Below, piece after piece: positions 7,482 to 16,129 of a DNA stretch of 42,107 nucleotides (positions within the stretch are counted from its first letter, which is position 1; each line of letters opens with the position of its first letter). The notes below the pieces were generated by a model, which did not search any database, had not been told where the DNA came from, and worked only from the letters and a program-made list of their open reading frames with translations. The DNA comes from an uncultured Clostridia bacterium. Lineage in GTDB: Bacteria; Bacillota; Clostridia; HGM11327. Both the position numbers and the translations under genes were made by a program. Location of the stretch: assembly GCA_945918795.1 (NCBI GenBank), contig CAMEIT010000016.1, forward strand, positions 1 through 42,107, in the 5' to 3' direction.

Positions 7482-8400
7482 TACGGCGTTTGTCACATGA
7501 AAACATATTAAAAATAAATCGATTTATAAACAATCCGCAACAATGTAGGGGCGACCATTGGTCGCCCGTTTGTTGTAAAATTCATGATTGGTAAAACAAA
7601 CTCATGCGCGGCATTTGCCGCATGAAAACATATTAAAAATAAATCGATTCATAAACAATTCGCAACAATGTAGGGGCGACCATTGGTCGCCCGTTTGTTG
7701 TAATGTTTGTGATTCAGTAAAACAAATTCATGCACGGCATTTGTCGTATCATTTGTCGTATAAAAAATATATTACAAATAAATCGATTCATAAACAATAC
7801 GCAACAATGTAGGGGCGACCATTGGTCGCCCGTATTGTTGTAAAATTCATGATTGGTAAAACAAACTCATGCGCGGCGTTTGTCGCATGAAAACATATTA
7901 AAAATAAAGAGATTCATACACAATCCGCAATAATGTAGGGGCGACCATTGGTCGCCCGTATTGTTGTAAAATTCATGATTGGTAAAACAAACTCATGCGC
8001 AGCGTTTGCCGCATGAAAACATATTAAAAATAAAGAGATTGATAAATAATCCGTAATAATGTAGGGGCGACCATTGGTCGCCCGTTTGTTGTAATGTTTG
8101 TGATTCAGTAAAACAAATTCATGCACGGCGTTTGCTGCATGAAAACATATTAAAAATAAAGAGATTGATAAATAATCCGCAATAATGTAGGGGCGACCTT
8201 TGGTCGCCCGTTTGTTGTAAAATTCATGATTGGTAAAACAAACTCATGCGCGGCATTTGTCGCATGAAAACATATTAAAAATAAAGAGATTTATGAACAA
8301 TCCGCAATAATGTAGGGGCGACCTTTGGTCGCCCGTATTGTCGTAACGTTCATGATCCGGTAAAACAAATTCATGCATGGCATTTGCTACATAAAAAAAT
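7482..8400. repeat. Seven-copy tandem array of ~125-bp palindrome-containing repeats
   Basis: The core GTAGGGGCGACC recurs at 7545, 7670, 7809, 7935, 8061, 8187 and 8312, i.e. periods of 125, 139, 126, 126, 126 and 125; the third interval is long because of a small internal duplication. Each unit has a hairpin GGGCGACC..GGTCGCCC with loop ATT or TTT (often extended by outer arms CAACAAT/ATTGTTG), a second, imperfect hairpin TCATGC..GCATGA around GGCATTTGCC, and an AT-rich segment AAAACATATTAAAAATAAA. Copies 1-5 have the ATT loop and 6-7 the TTT loop. No credible ORF lies here: those seen simply translate the repeats. It fills the gap between ydcF-like and thrC. Confidence 0.95.
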
Positions 8401-8428
8401 AAAAGGGCCTTTTGATTAAGACCCTTTT
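8390..8428 (-). terminator. Intrinsic terminator of thrC
   Basis: On the minus strand AAAAGGG and CCCTTTT pair around a 14-nt loop and are followed by ATTTTTTTAT. It lies 10 nt after the thrC stop and at the edge of the repeat array. Confidence 0.8.
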
Positions 8429-8437
8429 GTGATTACA

Positions 8438-9937
8438 TTATTCCAACCCAACGCTCTTGAGAACAAAATCTGGCATTTCATTTTTGGCACATACCGTATT
8501 ATGACGTATCGGTTTGTTTTTCAATTCGGCAAGAGGTGCCGGGATTGCACACCCCGTGCGAGCCGACAAATCCTCCATAACCGCATATTCGTCGTGGAGC
8601 TTTGCGGCGGCATCGGCACCGAAAAGAGCGCTGTATACGCTGTTTGAGAATTTGAAAGGACTTGCCGTTGAAAGAACAACGGTAGGCGTTTTGTCTCCGG
8701 TTGCGGCTTTGTATGCGTCCGTAACGTTCAGGGCAACGCCTGTGTGCGTGTCTGCAACGTAAGCTGTTTCGTCATAATATTTTTTCAATGTAGCCATTGT
8801 CATTGCATCGTTTGCGTATCCGGCATAGAATTCGCTTTGAATCTGCTTTAGCATCTCGGCGGGAACTGTATACTCGCCGTTTTGCGCAAGATTTTTCATG
8901 AGAGTGCTTATCAGCTCGTTATCCTTGCCGCTTGCGTAATAGAGAAGTCTCTCAAGATTGCTCGATACGAGAATATCCATAGACGGTGAAATTGTCTTTG
9001 AAAGCTCACGCTTGCGGTTGTACACGCCTGTGTTAATAAAATCAAACAGAACGTTGTTGCTGTTTGAAGCACATATAAGCTTGTTTATCGGCAGACCGAG
9101 CATTTGGGCATATCTTCCTGCAAGAATATCGCCGAAATTTCCGGTAGGTACCGCAAAATTGATTTTGTCGCCGATTTTTATCGCGTTATTGTCAATGAGC
9201 TTTTTGTACGCATAGAAATAATATACGACCTGAGGCGCAAGGCGTCCTACGTTAATGGAGTTTGCGGACGAGAAATGCTTGTTGTTTGAATTAAGCAATT
9301 CTTTGACAGAATTGTCTGCAAATATCTTTTTAACACCTGTCTGTGCGTCATCAAAGTCGCCCTTGATTCCGCATACGTAAGTGTTATTGCCGCTTTGCGT
9401 TGTCATCTGAGCTTTTTGAACGACGCTCACACCGTCGGAAGGATAGAATACGATTATTTTTGTGTTTTTTACGTCGCAAAAGCCTTCAAGAGCCGCTTTA
9501 CCCGTATCTCCGGAGGTGGCAGTGAGAATGACTGTCTCAGAAGAATCACCATTTAATTCTTTGGAGGCTGTAACGAGCCGCGGCAGCATCTGAAGCGCTA
9601 CATCCTTGAATGCACAGGTCGGACCGTGAAATAATTCAAGTATCCAATTATCTCCTACCTTTACGAGCGGCGTTATTTCAGGCGTATCGAATTTTGAATA
9701 TGCCTTGTGAACGCAGTCACGCATTGTCTGTTCGGGGAAATCGGGCAGCAGTATTCCCAAAATATATTGAGCCATTTCAATATACGACATTGACAGCATC
9801 GAATTAATATCTGCCTTTTCGGAATCGAGTCCGCGCATTACAAACAGACCGCCATCGGGTGCAAGACCGTCAAGAACGGCACGCGATGATGATACGAGTA
9901 TATTTTTATTTCTTGTGCTTTCATACAAAGAATTCAT
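8438..9937 (-). CDS. thrC: Threonine synthase
   Basis: A 499-residue PLP enzyme that converts O-phosphohomoserine to threonine, the last step of threonine synthesis. It begins MNSLYESTRNKN, matching the usual Y-x-STRN start of the family. The PLP lysine is Lys111 in HGPTCAFKD, with TATSGDTGKAA for phosphate binding and AVPTGNFGD later. The open frame extends upstream to 10117, but a good promoter lies inside that extension (10076-10104), so the start must be downstream; ATG 9949 (12 nt further up) is an alternative, and neither has a strong Shine-Dalgarno. It is a single gene with its own promoter and terminator. Confidence 0.93.
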   Translation of the reverse strand: MNSLYESTRNKNILVSSSRAVLDGLAPDGGLFVMRGLDSEKADINSMLSMSYIEMAQYILGILLPDFPEQTMRDCVHKAYSKFDTPEITPLVKVGDNWILELFHGPTCAFKDVALQMLPRLVTASKELNGDSSETVILTATSGDTGKAALEGFCDVKNTKIIVFYPSDGVSVVQKAQMTTQSGNNTYVCGIKGDFDDAQTGVKKIFADNSVKELLNSNNKHFSSANSINVGRLAPQVVYYFYAYKKLIDNNAIKIGDKINFAVPTGNFGDILAGRYAQMLGLPINKLICASNSNNVLFDFINTGVYNRKRELSKTISPSMDILVSSNLERLLYYASGKDNELISTLMKNLAQNGEYTVPAEMLKQIQSEFYAGYANDAMTMATLKKYYDETAYVADTHTGVALNVTDAYKAATGDKTPTVVLSTASPFKFSNSVYSALFGADAAAKLHDEYAVMEDLSARTGCAIPAPLAELKNKPIRHNTVCAKNEMPDFVLKSVGLE

Positions 9938-10075
9938 GATGTTTACCATACCTTGAAAAGCAAAAGCGCTGTGTTTGCGCCGCTTTGAGGTATTTCCTTT
10001 CGGGTATTTGAGGCTGTGGAGCAGACTTATTAAGCAATAATTCCGCACCGCCCTGTTAAAAATTGCAATGTATAT

Positions 10076-10104
10076 ATGATACAACAAAATTGCGTATTTT
10101 TCAA
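10076..10104 (-). promoter_or_regulatory. Sigma-A promoter of thrC
   Basis: TTGAAA, 17 nt, TATCAT on the minus strand. Transcription would start near 10069, giving a leader of about 130 nt. The leader has a weak AAAGCG/CGCTTT hairpin and no T-box or riboswitch that I can recognise. Confidence 0.65.
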
Positions 10105-10137
10105 GTGCTTTTTTCACTTAAGGCATATTAAGAACAT

Positions 10138-10196
10138 AAAAAACAGTCAAAAGTGATATGCACCCCAAAAGTATTCGGCTTTCGGAGTGCATATCA
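10138..10196 (-). terminator. Intrinsic terminator of the ABC transporter operon
   Basis: On the minus strand TGATATGCACTCC pairs with its near-complement (one mismatch) around an 18-nt loop, and GACTGTTTTTTATG follows. It lies about 90 nt after the permease stop. Confidence 0.7.
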
Positions 10197-10286
10197 ATAG
10201 CATGGTTATTTTAACAATAATCAAAGCAGACTTGTCAATGGGTAAAGCTTGAATTGCTTGCCGTAACTTGTGCATTGCAAATAAAA

Positions 10287-12764
10287 TTACAGCTCAACCG
10301 AATTAATGGATGATACGATGTTAACGTCTAAAATATGTTGAATCGGTTTTTTGATGCACAACATTGTCAAGCTGTAAAGCAATGCAAATACAACCACTGC
10401 AATCAATGCCATGATTGCAAAAACGTCAATGGCGGTAACGTATGTATATTCCAAATGTAATATAACAGCAAGCGCAAAGCTCGGCACCATACCGATAATA
10501 CATCCCTTCAACAGCAGACTGCTTACATCTTCTTTTATAAGCTGAATAATTGTTTTTTTATTCGCGCCGATAGCACGCATAAGAATGTAGCTGTGCATAT
10601 TAGTGCGGATTTTAACATATGTGGAAAGCGCGATCGTTACAATTATTACCAAAACAAATATAAAAACACTGAATACAACCTGTATCTGTCCGTTTACCAA
10701 TGTTTGGCGATATACCTGTTTTAACTCTGCCGTATTGTCTATTCGCACATGAGATGATTCGGAAACAATATTGTTTAACATTTTATCTATTTCGGCTGTT
10801 CTTGCCGCATCAGAGGATTTATTGTTTTTTATAACTATCATATCATAACGCGCAGAAGGGTCGGTTTCAGTTATATACTCTGCAGATAAAATGATGTTGC
10901 TGTTATAGTTACCCGGATACGTTGCTCCAACCGTAACCTCGCTTACCGCAAATTCAAACCGGATCTCCGTTGCATCGCTGTTTTTTATGATAGGCGTTAA
11001 CATTACGAATGTATCGCCTATATTAAATATGTCGGGTGCGATTATCTGTTTGCCGGAAACGAAGCCTTCTTTATCGATTGAACCGGCTGTCAACGAAACC
11101 TCTTTGAGCGCAGTCTGATAGTCCATACCGTTAATATAAGGTTCAACCAATCGATCGGTGTCTTTACCGCCGACGGCTGACAGAGCTTCACTTAAATGAT
11201 GATTGTTCCTGTTTGTCAATACTCTTTTTTCAACATCAGCCAAATATGACAAATACTGATTGTTGTCATCTGATTTGAGCAGGAAAAAGTGGCTTGATGT
11301 ATATGACATATAAGCGGAAAGAACAGACAAGTCCTCCGTTGCATATATTTTATTCAGGTTTTGCTGGGTTACACCTGAATTTCTCGGCAATGTAAGATTA
11401 AAATTATCATAGCTTGAACTGCCGCTTGGTATATATATGCGATAATCATGCGCAATTTTATCCACGCCATAATAATCCACACGCGGTACGTACGTTGCAA
11501 AGAAGAATCCGAACAAAGCGACAAATATACACGCAGCACTCAATAGCACAGAGAAAAAGTTTTGAAGCCTGTATTCCTTTTTTAATGATTTACTCCACAC
11601 TTTAACAAGCGTGCATTCTTTGCTTTTGCCTGCCTTGGACCTTTTATGCTTGTCGTCAGCCGTATTCAAGGGAGCCTTCCTGAAGAAAACTGCCGATGAA
11701 ATCGTAAATGTAACAATAATCGTGATTCCCGCTATTATCCACGCCCACAAAAATGAAGCAAAGCTTAATGTGAAAATTACTTTGTGACCGAATAAGCCCG
11801 AGAGTAATACGAAAATATAGCTTAACGCAATTCCGAGCATTCCTCCGACTATTGCAGAAGCCAAAAACAGCTCCGCTCCCTGTATAAGGAACATACCTAC
11901 ACCTTTGCGCTTTTTAAGACCTATACATCTGAGCAGACCGAGATATTTCCGACGTTCTTTGAGCGTGAATATAAGAATACTGCTTATGCCAAACACCATA
12001 ACGACAACAAAAAAGCATAATATTGGGAATACTATTTTATCAACGAGACTTTGCCTTTGCAGTGTCTCCGGTGAATTGGGCGCGTATTGATTGGAGCAAT
12101 ATGTTCCGCCGAATTCATTTTTGATACTGCTGTCTGCACAAATAACGTTTGCATACTTGATTGAGTCCTCATTTTTTGTGCTCAGCAATGACGGCGGAGG
12201 AAACAATTCGGATTTTTTAGATGAATCATATCTCTGCCAATTTGACACGTAATCATTTAATATGCCGACAAGTGTATATTCCTTTTCAATGGCATTGCCG
12301 TTTTCGTTTACGGATATTATGACCTTTTCTCCAACCTGAGCCGTCAGGAAGAGCCTTTCATAGGTATTATTCTCAATTGCAATTTCATTGTCGCTCTCAG
12401 GCAAACGCCCTTCTTTCAGGCTGATTGAACACAATTCCATTGCATTGGAGTCGATATACCCAATGTAAATATCTTTGTCGTTTTCGGAAATTACCTTGTT
12501 TGCGCCGTAAACAATGCCCGAATTGGAGTTTTTGATTTTTTCTGCATTTAAGTTTATTTTTTCTGAGTCTGCATCATATATTATTCCGGAATAAGCACCG
12601 TAGACTTTCTTCAGATCAGCTGCTATTGTAGCCTGATAACTATCCTTATAAATCATAGCCGTTATAAAAGCCGCTATGAACAGAGCAGTTACCAAAACAA
12701 CTCCCAAGGCCTGTTTTTTGTGTGCTTTTATGTATCGGTGTGATAAAAATATTTCGGCGCGCAT
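10287..12764 (-). CDS. ABC transporter permease, FtsX/MacB type, duplicated
   Basis: An 825-residue membrane protein built from two FtsX-like halves. An N-terminal membrane segment (about 18-38) is followed by an extracellular region (40-240), three membrane segments (about 245-375), a further segment (about 405-425), a second extracellular region (430-690) and three C-terminal segments (700-800). Such permeases work with a LolD/MacB-type ATPase in export, lipoprotein release or peptide resistance; the substrate is not known. The start codon touches the stop of the ATPase gene upstream (TAA then ATG), with AGGTGGTGA as ribosome binding site inside the ATPase gene. No sensor kinase or regulator gene is adjacent, unlike Bce-type modules. 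Confidence 0.88.
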   Translation of the reverse strand: MRAEIFLSHRYIKAHKKQALGVVLVTALFIAAFITAMIYKDSYQATIAADLKKVYGAYSGIIYDADSEKINLNAEKIKNSNSGIVYGANKVISENDKDIYIGYIDSNAMELCSISLKEGRLPESDNEIAIENNTYERLFLTAQVGEKVIISVNENGNAIEKEYTLVGILNDYVSNWQRYDSSKKSELFPPPSLLSTKNEDSIKYANVICADSSIKNEFGGTYCSNQYAPNSPETLQRQSLVDKIVFPILCFFVVVMVFGISSILIFTLKERRKYLGLLRCIGLKKRKGVGMFLIQGAELFLASAIVGGMLGIALSYIFVLLSGLFGHKVIFTLSFASFLWAWIIAGITIIVTFTISSAVFFRKAPLNTADDKHKRSKAGKSKECTLVKVWSKSLKKEYRLQNFFSVLLSAACIFVALFGFFFATYVPRVDYYGVDKIAHDYRIYIPSGSSSYDNFNLTLPRNSGVTQQNLNKIYATEDLSVLSAYMSYTSSHFFLLKSDDNNQYLSYLADVEKRVLTNRNNHHLSEALSAVGGKDTDRLVEPYINGMDYQTALKEVSLTAGSIDKEGFVSGKQIIAPDIFNIGDTFVMLTPIIKNSDATEIRFEFAVSEVTVGATYPGNYNSNIILSAEYITETDPSARYDMIVIKNNKSSDAARTAEIDKMLNNIVSESSHVRIDNTAELKQVYRQTLVNGQIQVVFSVFIFVLVIIVTIALSTYVKIRTNMHSYILMRAIGANKKTIIQLIKEDVSSLLLKGCIIGMVPSFALAVILHLEYTYVTAIDVFAIMALIAVVVFALLYSLTMLCIKKPIQHILDVNIVSSINSVEL

Positions 12765-13433
12765 TTATATATCACCACCTACTTCACCGTCTACAATATT
12801 AATGATTCGTTTATACCTTTGGGCTATTTCATTATTGTGAGTTACAATAACGAGCAGAAGATTGAGTTCATTTGCGGTTTCGTTAAGCAGATCAATAACA
12901 TTTCGGCTGTTTTTCGAATCGAGATTTCCCGTTGGCTCATCACATAAAAGTATGCTCGGCTTATTTACCAAAGCTCTTGCTATTGCAACTCTTTGCTGCT
13001 GACCGCCTGACAACTGACCGGGCATATGATTCAATCTGTCCCACAAATCAAGCCTTTTTATTACATTGTTGATATGTGCCTTGTCCGGCTTTTTTCCGTC
13101 AAGAAGTGCCGGCAGTATGATATTTTCGTATGCGGTCAGCTCGGGCAACAAATTAAATGCCTGGAATACAAAGCCTACATTGCGCAGACGGAATTCCGCA
13201 AGCTTATTATCATTCATGTCGGATATATCCGTATTATCGTACATGATAGTACCCCACGACGGCTTATCCAAGCCGCCTATCAAATGCAATAATGTTGATT
13301 TACCCGAACCGCTTGCACCGGTTATTGCTATTTGTTCACCGCTCTCGATCACAAATGAACACGGCTTTAAAGCCTGAACCTGAGCCTCGTCGCTTCCGTA
13401 TAGCTTGCCTACATCCATTAAAGATATTTTCAT
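12765..13433 (-). CDS. ABC transporter ATP-binding protein, LolD/MacB type
   Basis: A 222-residue ATPase with all the motifs in place: Walker A GASGSGKST, Q-loop FVFQAFNLLPELTAYENI, signature LSGGQQQRVAIARAL, Walker B ILLCDEPTGNLD and the switch His in VTHNNE. It powers the permease encoded immediately downstream. The ATG at 13433 follows AGAAGGGGGAT by 6 nt. An inverted repeat at 13471-13489 sits in the likely promoter region. Confidence 0.93.
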   Translation of the reverse strand: MKISLMDVGKLYGSDEAQVQALKPCSFVIESGEQIAITGASGSGKSTLLHLIGGLDKPSWGTIMYDNTDISDMNDNKLAEFRLRNVGFVFQAFNLLPELTAYENIILPALLDGKKPDKAHINNVIKRLDLWDRLNHMPGQLSGGQQQRVAIARALVNKPSILLCDEPTGNLDSKNSRNVIDLLNETANELNLLLVIVTHNNEIAQRYKRIINIVDGEVGGDI

Positions 13434-13470
13434 AACATATCCCCCTTCTCATAAATGTGTTTGTTATAAA

Positions 13471-13489
13471 TATCAACATAAAGTTGATA
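13471..13489. promoter_or_regulatory. Inverted repeat upstream of the ABC operon (possible operator)
   Basis: TATCAAC, 5 nt, GTTGATA, located 38 nt before the ATPase start. On the minus strand it lies between a possible -35 TTGCCA and a weak -10 ATATTT 17 nt later, a place typical of a repressor site. No regulator gene is adjacent, so the binder would be encoded elsewhere. Confidence 0.4.
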
Positions 13490-13846
13490 ATGGCAATTTT
13501 TTTTGCTCGGCAATATGCCTGTAAAAGTTAAATAACAGCCGAAATCACAACGGTGTGAATTGCTTTGCTTGTATTTATAATTAATCAATATGCTGAATAA
13601 TCACGGCTTACCGTAAAAATGCGGTTATAACCGATAAATTCGAAACACCCAAATTTTTGTCGTTTATTTTGTGTTTGCATATTTTTATTTTACATACGTG
13701 ATGCTTGACGGGAGAAATATGCAGAAATTGTTTTAAAAGTGTATATTTTGATTATATATTAAAGTTATCATTTTGTCAAGTAAATAATTAAAAATATTTC
13801 TTTTGTGATTCGAATGAAAACATACATTTTGCATCCGTATTCCGTA
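13490..13846. other. AT-rich intergenic region without a gene
   Basis: No ORF with a ribosome binding site and no RNA gene is seen. The only structured element is the perfect 12-bp palindrome CGGTTATAACCG at 13622-13633, of unknown role. Confidence 0.5.
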
Positions 13847-13875
13847 TTGACATATTCGGGTCAATATGATAGAAT
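13847..13875 (+). promoter_or_regulatory. Consensus sigma-A promoter of pepT
   Basis: TTGACA, 17 nt, TAGAAT. Transcription would start near 13882, leaving a leader of about 150 nt before pepT with no recognisable riboswitch. Confidence 0.75.
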
Positions 13876-14035
13876 TTAATTGAAATGAAACAGAAAAGCA
13901 TGACTTTTTCGCGCGGAAGCATTGGATTTTTTATTGAAGCCATGCCATAATATTATTATTCTTTATTGTGCGGCATAACGGAAAATATTCAGTGTATTTT
14001 TACTGCCGAGAAATTGTAAGGGAAGGATGATTTAC

Positions 14036-15247
14036 ATGACGGTTAATGAACGCTTTTTGCAGTATGTCAAGTACCCGACAATGTCAGATGAAAACTCACA
14101 GACTGTGCCGAGCACTCAAAAACAGCTCGCACTTGCACAGCATATTGCAGAAGAATTGAAGCAAATAGGGTTATCAGATGTATATGTAGATGAATACGGA
14201 TATGTTTACGGGCACCTTGAGGCGAATACGGATAAAATAAAAGACAAAATAGGATTTATTGCGCACATGGATACGTCAAGCGAGGCGAGCGATGAAGCAA
14301 TAAAGCCGCGCGAAGTGAAGTATTCGGGCGGAGATGTTGTGCTGAACGAAGAAAAGAATATTGTATTGTCGCCGCTTGTATACCCGTCACTCAATAAATA
14401 TAAAGGAAAGACATTGATCGTCACAGACGGAACGACGCTTCTCGGTGCGGACGATAAAGCGGGAATTGCCGAAATAATAACGGCTGTTGAGAATATTATA
14501 AAATCGGGCAAGCCTCACGGAAAGGTGTCGGTTGCATTTACTCCGGATGAAGAGATAGGAAGAGGTGCCGACTGTTTTGACGTTGAAGGCTTTGATGCCG
14601 ATTACGCATATACGGTTGACGGAGGCGCTTGGGGCGAGCTTGAATACGAAAATTTCAATGCAGCATCCGCGACAGTAGAGCTTTTCGGCGTGTCGATACA
14701 TCCGGGTTCGGCAAAGGGCATAATGAAAAATGCTTCGCTCATGGCAATGGAATTCAACTCGCTTTTGCCGGGAAATGAAGTGCCGTCTCAAACAGAAGGC
14801 TATGAGGGCTTTCATCATCTGACGGGAATGAAGGGCGATGTGGAATACGCCGAATTGAATTATATAATAAGAGACCACGACAGACTGAAATTTGAGGAGA
14901 AAAAAGAACAATTTCTAAATGCGGCAGACGCCATAAGGGCAAAGTACGGAAATAAATCGATAAACATAAAAATAAACGATTCGTACTACAATATGCGCGA
15001 GAAAATAGAAGAACGCATTGAAATAATTGAATATGTAAAGACCGCAATGCGAAAGGCGAATGTCGAACCTGTTGTTATTCCGATACGCGGAGGTACAGAC
15101 GGCGCACGACTGTCATATATGGGGCTTTTGTGCCCGAATATATGCACGGGAGGAGAAAATTTTCATTCGCGTTTTGAGTATATCCCGGTAGAGTCAATGG
15201 AAAAAACGACGAGTATAATTGAAAATATAATTCTGGGCGCAAAATAA
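14036..15247 (+). CDS. pepT: Peptidase T (tripeptide aminopeptidase)
   Basis: A 403-residue M20B metallopeptidase that removes the N-terminal residue from tripeptides in the cytosol. Two-zinc site residues are visible: His77 and Asp79 in AHMDTSSE, the GADDKAG aspartates near 139-140, Glu172/173 in TPDEEIGRG, and the late His in GGENFHSR. The numbering agrees with E. coli PepT to within one or two. An ATG at 14027 is in frame but directly abuts the AAGGGAAGG ribosome binding site, so the ATG at 14036, 9 nt after that site, is the better start. It is followed 20 nt later by a DUF1287 gene. Confidence 0.95.
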   Translation: MTVNERFLQYVKYPTMSDENSQTVPSTQKQLALAQHIAEELKQIGLSDVYVDEYGYVYGHLEANTDKIKDKIGFIAHMDTSSEASDEAIKPREVKYSGGDVVLNEEKNIVLSPLVYPSLNKYKGKTLIVTDGTTLLGADDKAGIAEIITAVENIIKSGKPHGKVSVAFTPDEEIGRGADCFDVEGFDADYAYTVDGGAWGELEYENFNAASATVELFGVSIHPGSAKGIMKNASLMAMEFNSLLPGNEVPSQTEGYEGFHHLTGMKGDVEYAELNYIIRDHDRLKFEEKKEQFLNAADAIRAKYGNKSINIKINDSYYNMREKIEERIEIIEYVKTAMRKANVEPVVIPIRGGTDGARLSYMGLLCPNICTGGENFHSRFEYIPVESMEKTTSIIENIILGAK

Positions 15248-15267
15248 GTTTATTCGGGGGAATATGT

Positions 15268-16005
15268 ATGAAAGAATTGCGTGAGGGAAAAAGCGCATTT
15301 GCCGGCAAATTCCGCGGCATAGCGATTGTGCTTATTGCGGCGGTGCTGTGCTTTTGTGTTATGTATATATTTAATGCTCTGGACAAGCGTGTTTATGATG
15401 CCGAACATTTCGGGATCGAGACTGTCAAAAGCAGTGTTGACTTTAACGGAAACGGCGTTGATGATTACACGGATATTCTTTTGGGTGCAAGAAAGGATGC
15501 CGAAAATCATCCCGATTATGACGGACGTTATTGGGAGGAGGGTTATCCGCCCGACAATATAGGCGTATGCACGGATGTTGTGTGGAGAGCGTTTGCAAAT
15601 GCAGGTTACAGCATAAGGGATATGGTTGACAGAGACGTGCATTTGCGTCCCGAGGCGTATTATCAGATAACGGTTCCCGACAGAAACATCGATTTCAGGC
15701 GTGTGCGTAATCTCACGGCATTTTTTGATGAATATGCAATTATACTTACCAACGACATTGACGATATAGAGCAGTGGCAACCGGGCGATATAGTCACTTT
15801 CAATGATGACAAGCATATAGGAATTGTCTCGGACAAGCGCAACAGTCAGGGCAGACCTTACATAATACATAACGGCGGACAGAAAAACAGAGAAGAGGAT
15901 TTTCTCGGCAAGGCGACTGTGAGCGGACATTATCGCTTCGATGCGGCGAATGTAAGTGACGAAGTTCTTGTAAAATGGAATGAAGAGGATATGCCCACAT
16001 ATTAA
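15268..16005 (+). CDS. DUF1287 family protein, membrane-anchored
   Basis: A 245-residue protein with one membrane segment (about 17-37) and an extracellular domain. It has an EF-hand-like stretch DFNGNGVDDYTD that leads into the DUF1287 region: GVCTDVVWRAF holds the probable catalytic Cys, DRDVHLRPEAYY follows, and QPGDIVTFNDDKHIGIVSD supplies a probable His. DUF1287 belongs to the NlpC/P60-like cysteine peptidase superfamily by fold; the substrate is unknown but could be cell-wall peptide. GGGGGAA lies just before the ATG, 20 nt after pepT, so the two are likely cotranscribed. Confidence 0.8.
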   Translation: MKELREGKSAFAGKFRGIAIVLIAAVLCFCVMYIFNALDKRVYDAEHFGIETVKSSVDFNGNGVDDYTDILLGARKDAENHPDYDGRYWEEGYPPDNIGVCTDVVWRAFANAGYSIRDMVDRDVHLRPEAYYQITVPDRNIDFRRVRNLTAFFDEYAIILTNDIDDIEQWQPGDIVTFNDDKHIGIVSDKRNSQGRPYIIHNGGQKNREEDFLGKATVSGHYRFDAANVSDEVLVKWNEEDMPTY

Positions 16006-16067
16006 TAATATATATAAAATAGGCTGTTTTAGGCTTGAAATACAAATTTGCGAATAGAGCATTCACA

Positions 16068-16114
16068 TCGGAAAAGTATCTGTGATCTTTTTGCTTTGCG
16101 GATATTGATTCCGA
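16068..16114 (+). promoter_or_regulatory. Leader hairpin before nucleoside hydrolase copy 1
   Basis: TCGGAA (16068-16073) pairs with TTCCGA (16109-16114), and inside it GTATC can pair with GATAT. The ribosome binding site AGAAAGGA follows at once. The same structure precedes copy 2 at 17395-17440. It matches no riboswitch that I know. Confidence 0.35.
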
Positions 16115-16129
16115 AGAAAGGATTTTAAT

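Noticed and set aside
7588..8126. ORFs on both strands within the 125-bp repeat array
   Set aside because: They translate repeated DNA, have no ribosome binding site and break at each change in repeat length.
7482..8400. CRISPR array
   Set aside because: The units are ~125 bp and conserved along their whole length; there are no short repeats with unique spacers and no cas genes nearby.
9950..10075. T-box or other amino-acid leader upstream of thrC
   Set aside because: AGGGCGGTGCGG faintly recalls the T-box sequence, but it is not followed by the consensus and lies too close to the predicted transcript start for a specifier stem.
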